A program made the position numbers and the translations under genes. The notes beneath the pieces were generated by a model. The model did no database searches, was not told the origin of the DNA, and saw only the letters and a program-made list of their open reading frames with translations. This document shows, in pieces, positions 33,167 through 35,795 of a DNA stretch of 35,795 nt (within the stretch, counting starts at the first letter, position 1; every line of letters begins with the position of its first letter). The stretch is from Candidatus Ventrenecus stercoripullorum (GTDB lineage: Bacteria > Bacillota_I > Bacilli_A > RF39 > UBA660), in contig DVGF01000004.1 in assembly GCA_018712835.1 (NCBI GenBank), forward strand, positions 1 through 35,795, written 5' to 3'.

Positions 33167-33699
33167 TTTAGTTTACCTTTCGTTAAGTATAATATGAATG
33201 CTTCGCCAGTTTCTAGAATTCCGCTGATAAAAATAAAGAAGCCTAACAATAGTATTTGAGTATCCGTTTGATAAGCAAAATTTAGGCAAGTTAGAATACC
33301 ACTTACTAAAAACGTACATAAGTAGAATACTTCCATACACCATACTTTACTTTTTCTATCATGATAATAATCGGCTTTTTTTAATTTTACTAGGGCGATT
33401 ACAGCAATCCATACTAAAAGGCTGAAAGCTAATGTTTTTGGACTTTCTGTTAAATCCCACATGAAACTAGCAATGAGTAGTCCAAAGCTTATTGCAAATG
33501 CAAAAAAGTTTGTATAGTCTTTTTTCTTATAAAGAATTAAAAACTGTCCTAACTGAATTATTCCATATACTCCTAAGAAAATACGATATAAAAATTCTAT
33601 ATTTGTCACTTTAAGAATTGGAGAACAAATGATTAAAACTCCTAATAATAATATAACAAGTGAACACCCTATACTATTTCTGAAATCTTTATTTTTCAT
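33163..33699 (-). CDS. DUF308-like membrane protein
   Basis: This 178-aa protein has about six membrane helices (GCSLVILLLGVLIICSPIL, FLYRIFLGVYGIIQLGQFLI, FFAFAISFGLLIASFMW, LAFSLLVWIAVIALV, VFYLCTFLVSGILTCL, LLLGFFIFISGILETGEAFI). The general pattern is like the DUF308 gene at 23057, with low similarity. Role unknown. AGGAGTG lies about 5 bases before the ATG. It heads a two-gene operon with the RlmI-like methyltransferase, with which it overlaps by 4 bases. Confidence 0.65.
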   Translation of the reverse strand: MKNKDFRNSIGCSLVILLLGVLIICSPILKVTNIEFLYRIFLGVYGIIQLGQFLILYKKKDYTNFFAFAISFGLLIASFMWDLTESPKTLAFSLLVWIAVIALVKLKKADYYHDRKSKVWCMEVFYLCTFLVSGILTCLNFAYQTDTQILLLGFFIFISGILETGEAFILYLTKGKLK

Positions 33700-33717
33700 A
33701 ACACCACTCCTGTTACT

Positions 33718-33746
33718 ATTATAAACTGTTTCTTATATTTTTACAA
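33718..33746 (-). promoter_or_regulatory. Promoter of the DUF308-methyltransferase operon
   Basis: On the minus strand, TTGTAA (33741-33746), 17 bases, TATAAT (33718-33723), with a leader of about 15 bases. Confidence 0.75.
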
Positions 33747-33762
33747 TGAACAAATGAGTAAG

Positions 33763-33794
33763 AAAAAACTCAAGAATATTTTATTTTTGAGTTT
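33763..33794 (-). terminator. Terminator of the decayed surface-protein gene
   Basis: AAACTCAA/TTGAGTTT (33766-33773 and 33787-33794) with a 13-base loop and six Ts on the minus strand. It begins 1 base after the pseudogene's stop codon, so it belonged to a once functional gene. Confidence 0.75.
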
Positions 33795-33795
33795 C

Positions 33796-34152
33796 TTAAA
33801 GACTTAAAGTAAATGGATTAGACTCACTTCCATCTCCACCAGTGATTCGAATATCTTTTTTTAAATAAGCGGAGGGTCGAATGCTTTTTTCTGCAACAGT
33901 AAAATTACTAGATATGCCATCAACTATATTAACACTCGAACTATAATACCATTGATATAATGCAAGATTTAAACAAGTTGCTCTATCTGTAGTTTAACTA
34001 TCTTCTTTAGCAGTAAAAAAAGCTCGACTTAATCCGAATTTTAATTCAAGAATTTCATATTTTGCTAAATAGACTACTTGTGCTAAAAACAGGTATTTAT
34101 TTAACCTAGCGTTTCCTTCATAAGATTTTCGCTCATTGTAGGTTGCTATTTT
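33796..34152 (-). pseudogene. Remnant of a surface (prepilin-like) protein gene
   Basis: One minus-strand frame reads about 118 codons with a single internal TAA (33994-33996) and two TAA codons at its upstream end. It has no start or signal sequence. The C-terminal part reads SIRPSAYLKKDIRITGGDG, then ends SNPFTLSL and a stop. This 'RP-x-YLK...I-GGDG...P-TL' ending is what I know from exported prepilin-like proteins of uncultured Bacilli, and the live gene at 22212-23006 ends in a related RPVIEVIKG. Earlier residues include KYEILELKFGLSRAFF. It explains most of the 480-base stretch between 33799 and 34256; the remainder shows nothing definite. Confidence 0.65.
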
Positions 34153-34256
34153 TTATTAAACAGCTTCCTTTCTGGATCCTTTGAAAGAAAATACTATGTA
34201 ACCCTTGAGCTTTTAGATTTTTCTTTATTTTGAAAATTTTTTTCTCTAATCAATTA

Positions 34257-34775
34257 TTATGCTATCAAATCTTTTAAATCTATAATTCCCCCTCTGACAT
34301 CATTATATTTTTTTTCAATATTCGCCTTTTCTTCACCATGTTCTTTATCAGCAGCAGGAATAATTAAATGATGTAAATCAACTAATTGAATTTTATAAAT
34401 TCCATTTTCATCTTCGCAAAATATTTGAAATTCTTTGTTATAAATATGTTTAATTCTAACCAAAGGAGTTAAATTAGTGGCTTTATAGGTTTCCTCATAT
34501 ATAGTATTTACCCGCTGTCTATTTTTTTTACTATAGTTTTCTTCTTTGATTTCATAATCATTCATATTTGTCATTTGCTTTTTTATTGCATCTATTTCTT
34601 TTTTTACAAATTTATATTTAAATTTATCCTTTTTTATAAAATTCGTAAAATATATCTCTTGTAAATCAATAGAATGTAAATTTTTGTTAAACTCGAAGCT
34701 GGCTTTTATACCCTTAATTCCTTTATTTTTTATACTAGGCAATTTTCTAATTGAACGCCTTCTTTGAATACTCAT
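34257..34775 (-). CDS. Unrecognised 172-aa protein, probable toxin partner of the Panacea protein
   Basis: No family is recognised. The start at 34775 (MSIQRRRSIRKLPSIKNKG) is chosen because AGGAGC lies about 10 bases before it; this makes it overlap the Panacea gene by 29 bases, strong evidence for coupling. The N-terminal 30 residues are very basic. The middle is Lys-rich and helical (KFKYKFVKKEIDAIKKQM). The C-terminal half looks like beta strands, with LVRIKHIYNKEFQIFCEDEN, YKIQLVDLHHLIIPAADKEHG. The His-His and Asp/Glu/His cluster there could be an active or binding site. There is no membrane segment. A toxin role is inferred from its partner only. Confidence 0.65.
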   Translation of the reverse strand: MSIQRRRSIRKLPSIKNKGIKGIKASFEFNKNLHSIDLQEIYFTNFIKKDKFKYKFVKKEIDAIKKQMTNMNDYEIKEENYSKKNRQRVNTIYEETYKATNLTPLVRIKHIYNKEFQIFCEDENGIYKIQLVDLHHLIIPAADKEHGEEKANIEKKYNDVRGGIIDLKDLIA

Positions 34776-35295
34776 TAATGATTTGCTCCTTTGGTATTTC
34801 ACGATTGTGCTTTATATCATTTTCATTATAATTTTCTTGCCAACTTTTATCATTATGACTCATGCTAACTAACCCAAAATCACTAATCAAAAATAAGTCA
34901 TCTAGTATATCATCGATTGCACCTTTTAATGTTTCATTTTCTTCTAATTTCATTGTTGTAATTTTCAAAAGTTGCTCACATTCACTTTTGGAGACTATTC
35001 CATCTTCACATTCTTTTTGGTATTTGAAAACACAAGGGACAACTGGTCCATAAGACCATGCTTCTATCCGTTCGTCAAATAGTATAGGATTTAAGTTTTC
35101 TTCTATCTCTTTTGCTTCTGTATTACTGTCATCTTTTACAACAAAACCAGCCCAATATGCAAAACAAAAATATAAGCACTTTTGTAATTTTAAAGAAGAT
35201 ATTTCTTTTCCAAATTGATTATAGTATCTATTTTTAATATATTCTGCTAATCCTATCGCAGGTACGTAACCTTTACTTTCAAATAACTTTTCCAT
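34747..35295 (-). CDS. Panacea-domain (SocA/GepA-like, DUF4065) protein, likely antitoxin
   Basis: This 182-aa protein has the conserved Panacea order: GLAEYIKNRY...ISSLKLQKCLYFCFAYWA, then IEAWSYGPVVPCVFK, then LISDFGLVSMSHNDKSWQ and IPKEQIINEYS at the end. Panacea proteins include SocA, the proteolytic adaptor antitoxin of Caulobacter, and the PanA antitoxins that neutralise many unrelated toxins encoded next door. The start at 35295 has GGGAGTGAT 4 bases before the ATG. An extended -10 promoter lies upstream. It overlaps the next gene by 29 bases and lies in a region with a pseudogene and a transposon, typical of mobile toxin-antitoxin units. Confidence 0.85.
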   Translation of the reverse strand: MEKLFESKGYVPAIGLAEYIKNRYYNQFGKEISSLKLQKCLYFCFAYWAGFVVKDDSNTEAKEIEENLNPILFDERIEAWSYGPVVPCVFKYQKECEDGIVSKSECEQLLKITTMKLEENETLKGAIDDILDDLFLISDFGLVSMSHNDKSWQENYNENDIKHNREIPKEQIINEYSKKAFN

Positions 35296-35330
35296 TTTTA
35301 TCACTCCCTACGTTTTCTATTCTCATTTGT

Positions 35331-35359
35331 ATCATAACATAATTTCTTTTTTTTGAATA
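35331..35359 (-). promoter_or_regulatory. Promoter of the Panacea two-gene unit
   Basis: On the minus strand, the -10 TATGAT (35331-35336) with TGT before it is an extended -10; the -35 at 17 bases (ATTCAA) is poor. An alternative TTGACT is further upstream near 35391-35396. Confidence 0.5.
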
Positions 35360-35479
35360 GCGTTTATTATTATTTTACTTTTCTCAATAAAAGTCAATAG
35401 AAATTAACTTATTAGCGACTACTCTACCATATCTTTTATGAAAAGATTGTCGAAAAAGTTACAAGGAAATAGATTGTTT

Positions 35480-35496
35480 TAGAAAGATGCTTTCTA
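35480..35496. repeat. 7-bp hairpin upstream of tnpB, possible IS left-end structure
   Basis: TAGAAAG-ATG-CTTTCTA (35480-35486 and 35490-35496). Elements of the IS200/IS605 group carry subterminal hairpins recognised by TnpA, and this is the only clear one in the 300-base gap 35296-35598. The true left end of the element cannot be fixed without related copies. The rest of the gap holds only promoters. Confidence 0.35.
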
Positions 35497-35541
35497 TTAT
35501 TTATATAACAGGAAAGTAATACAATACCCCACGATTTATGA

Positions 35542-35570
35542 TTGACAAACATGTGTTCGTGTTATATAAT
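35542..35570 (+). promoter_or_regulatory. tnpB promoter
   Basis: TTGACA (35542-35547), 17 bases, TATAAT (35565-35570): both perfect. The leader is about 22 bases and contains GAGGTGAT. Confidence 0.85.
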
Positions 35571-35598
35571 TTTGTTAGTCAACGAGGTGATACAACAT

Positions 35599-35795
35599 AT
35601 GAAAATTACAAAAGCTTATCAGTTTCGACTTTATCCTACGAAAGAACAAGAAGTACTCATTCATAAAACGTTTGGATGTACAAGATTTCTATATAATCAA
35701 ATGTTAGAGGAGAAAAAGAAAGATAAAATGCTTAGTAAATTTGATTTGTTCAAAAAAATTCCAGAGTATATTAAGAACTATCCATTTTTGAGTGA
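35599..35795 (+). CDS. tnpB: IS200/IS605-family TnpB, N-terminal part (runs off the window)
   Basis: The ATG at 35599 opens a frame that continues to the window end (65 complete codons, no stop). It reads MKITKAYQFRLYPTKEQEVL, then KTFGCTRFLYNQML, the standard N-terminus of TnpB proteins, RNA-guided nucleases of IS200/IS605-group elements and relatives of Cas12. The catalytic RuvC part lies outside the window. GAGGTGAT is 9 bases before the ATG. No tnpA is present within 300 bases upstream, so this is either a tnpB-only element or tnpA lies downstream. A related promoter and leader seems to survive upstream of tmk. Confidence 0.93.
   Translation, partial: MKITKAYQFRLYPTKEQEVLIHKTFGCTRFLYNQMLEEKKKDKMLSKFDLFKKIPEYIKNYPFLS

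Noticed and set aside
1-35795. CRISPR array, tRNA or rRNA genes
   Set aside because: No regularly spaced repeats, no CCA-ended cloverleaf-like stretch and no rRNA-like sequence were seen in the gaps between genes.

Overview
This is a low-GC bacterial chromosome segment read with the standard bacterial code: TGA serves as a stop, for example in the rsmC-like and DUF308 genes. The rsmC-like/rpoB/rpoC order, T-box riboswitches, strong TTGACA-N17-TATAAT promoters, Shine-Dalgarno sites, spoVS and Gram-positive membrane-anchored surface proteins point to Bacillota. The prepilin-like 'KGFIATSIIY' protein and the rifampicin-type RpoB substitutions suggest an uncultured gut Bacilli lineage close to Mollicutes (RF39-like). 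That placement is inference. Almost everything is on the minus strand; only about 31.0-32.3 kb and the tnpB fragment at the right edge are on plus.

Layout, left to right. (1) 1-149: start of an unidentified membrane protein, cut by the window edge. (2) 233-8265: rpoC, rpoB and an rsmC/ybxB-like methyltransferase, with a separate rpoBC promoter whose -35 box contains the methyltransferase stop codon. (3) 8378-13293: a 701-aa Ig-repeat surface protein behind a possible attenuator, a family-6 DNA glycosylase, a transglutaminase-like protein and an SPFH/NfeD pair. (4) 13395-16603: an aryl-sulfate sulfotransferase module made of a membrane-tethered Xre regulator, AssT and an anchored thioredoxin-like protein, with two AAACG-N3-CGTTT palindromes in the regulator-assT gap. 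(5) 16768-20122: ileS of type 2 with a swapped GxHH signature, under a canonical Ile T-box. (6) 20128-25662: a CAP-domain protein, a dTMP-kinase-like protein, a prepilin-like protein, a DUF308 protein, tyrS under an unusually short T-box, and an unknown gene. (7) 25892-30800: a PgsA-HD fusion, a helical protein, an RNase J homologue lacking several metal ligands, a degenerate NodB-like protein, an Xre regulator and a short SSB. (8) 31041-32259, plus strand: a two-gene unknown with a C-terminal membrane anchor, then spoVS. (9) 32303-33699: a methyltransferase and a DUF308 protein. (10) 33796-35795, accessory: a decayed surface-protein gene, a Panacea-domain antitoxin with an unknown partner, and the start of an IS605-family tnpB.

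The most interesting items are the Panacea two-gene unit with an unrecognised probable toxin; two intrinsic drug-resistance signatures (RpoB with Lys and Asp at E. coli positions 513 and 526, and IleRS2 with GxHH); the compact tyrS T-box; the PgsA-HD fusion; the palindromes beside assT; and a tnpB-like relic that appears to supply the promoter of the kinase gene. Intrinsic terminators repeatedly contain the stop codon of the gene they end, giving a compact genome style. No rRNA, tRNA or CRISPR array was seen.
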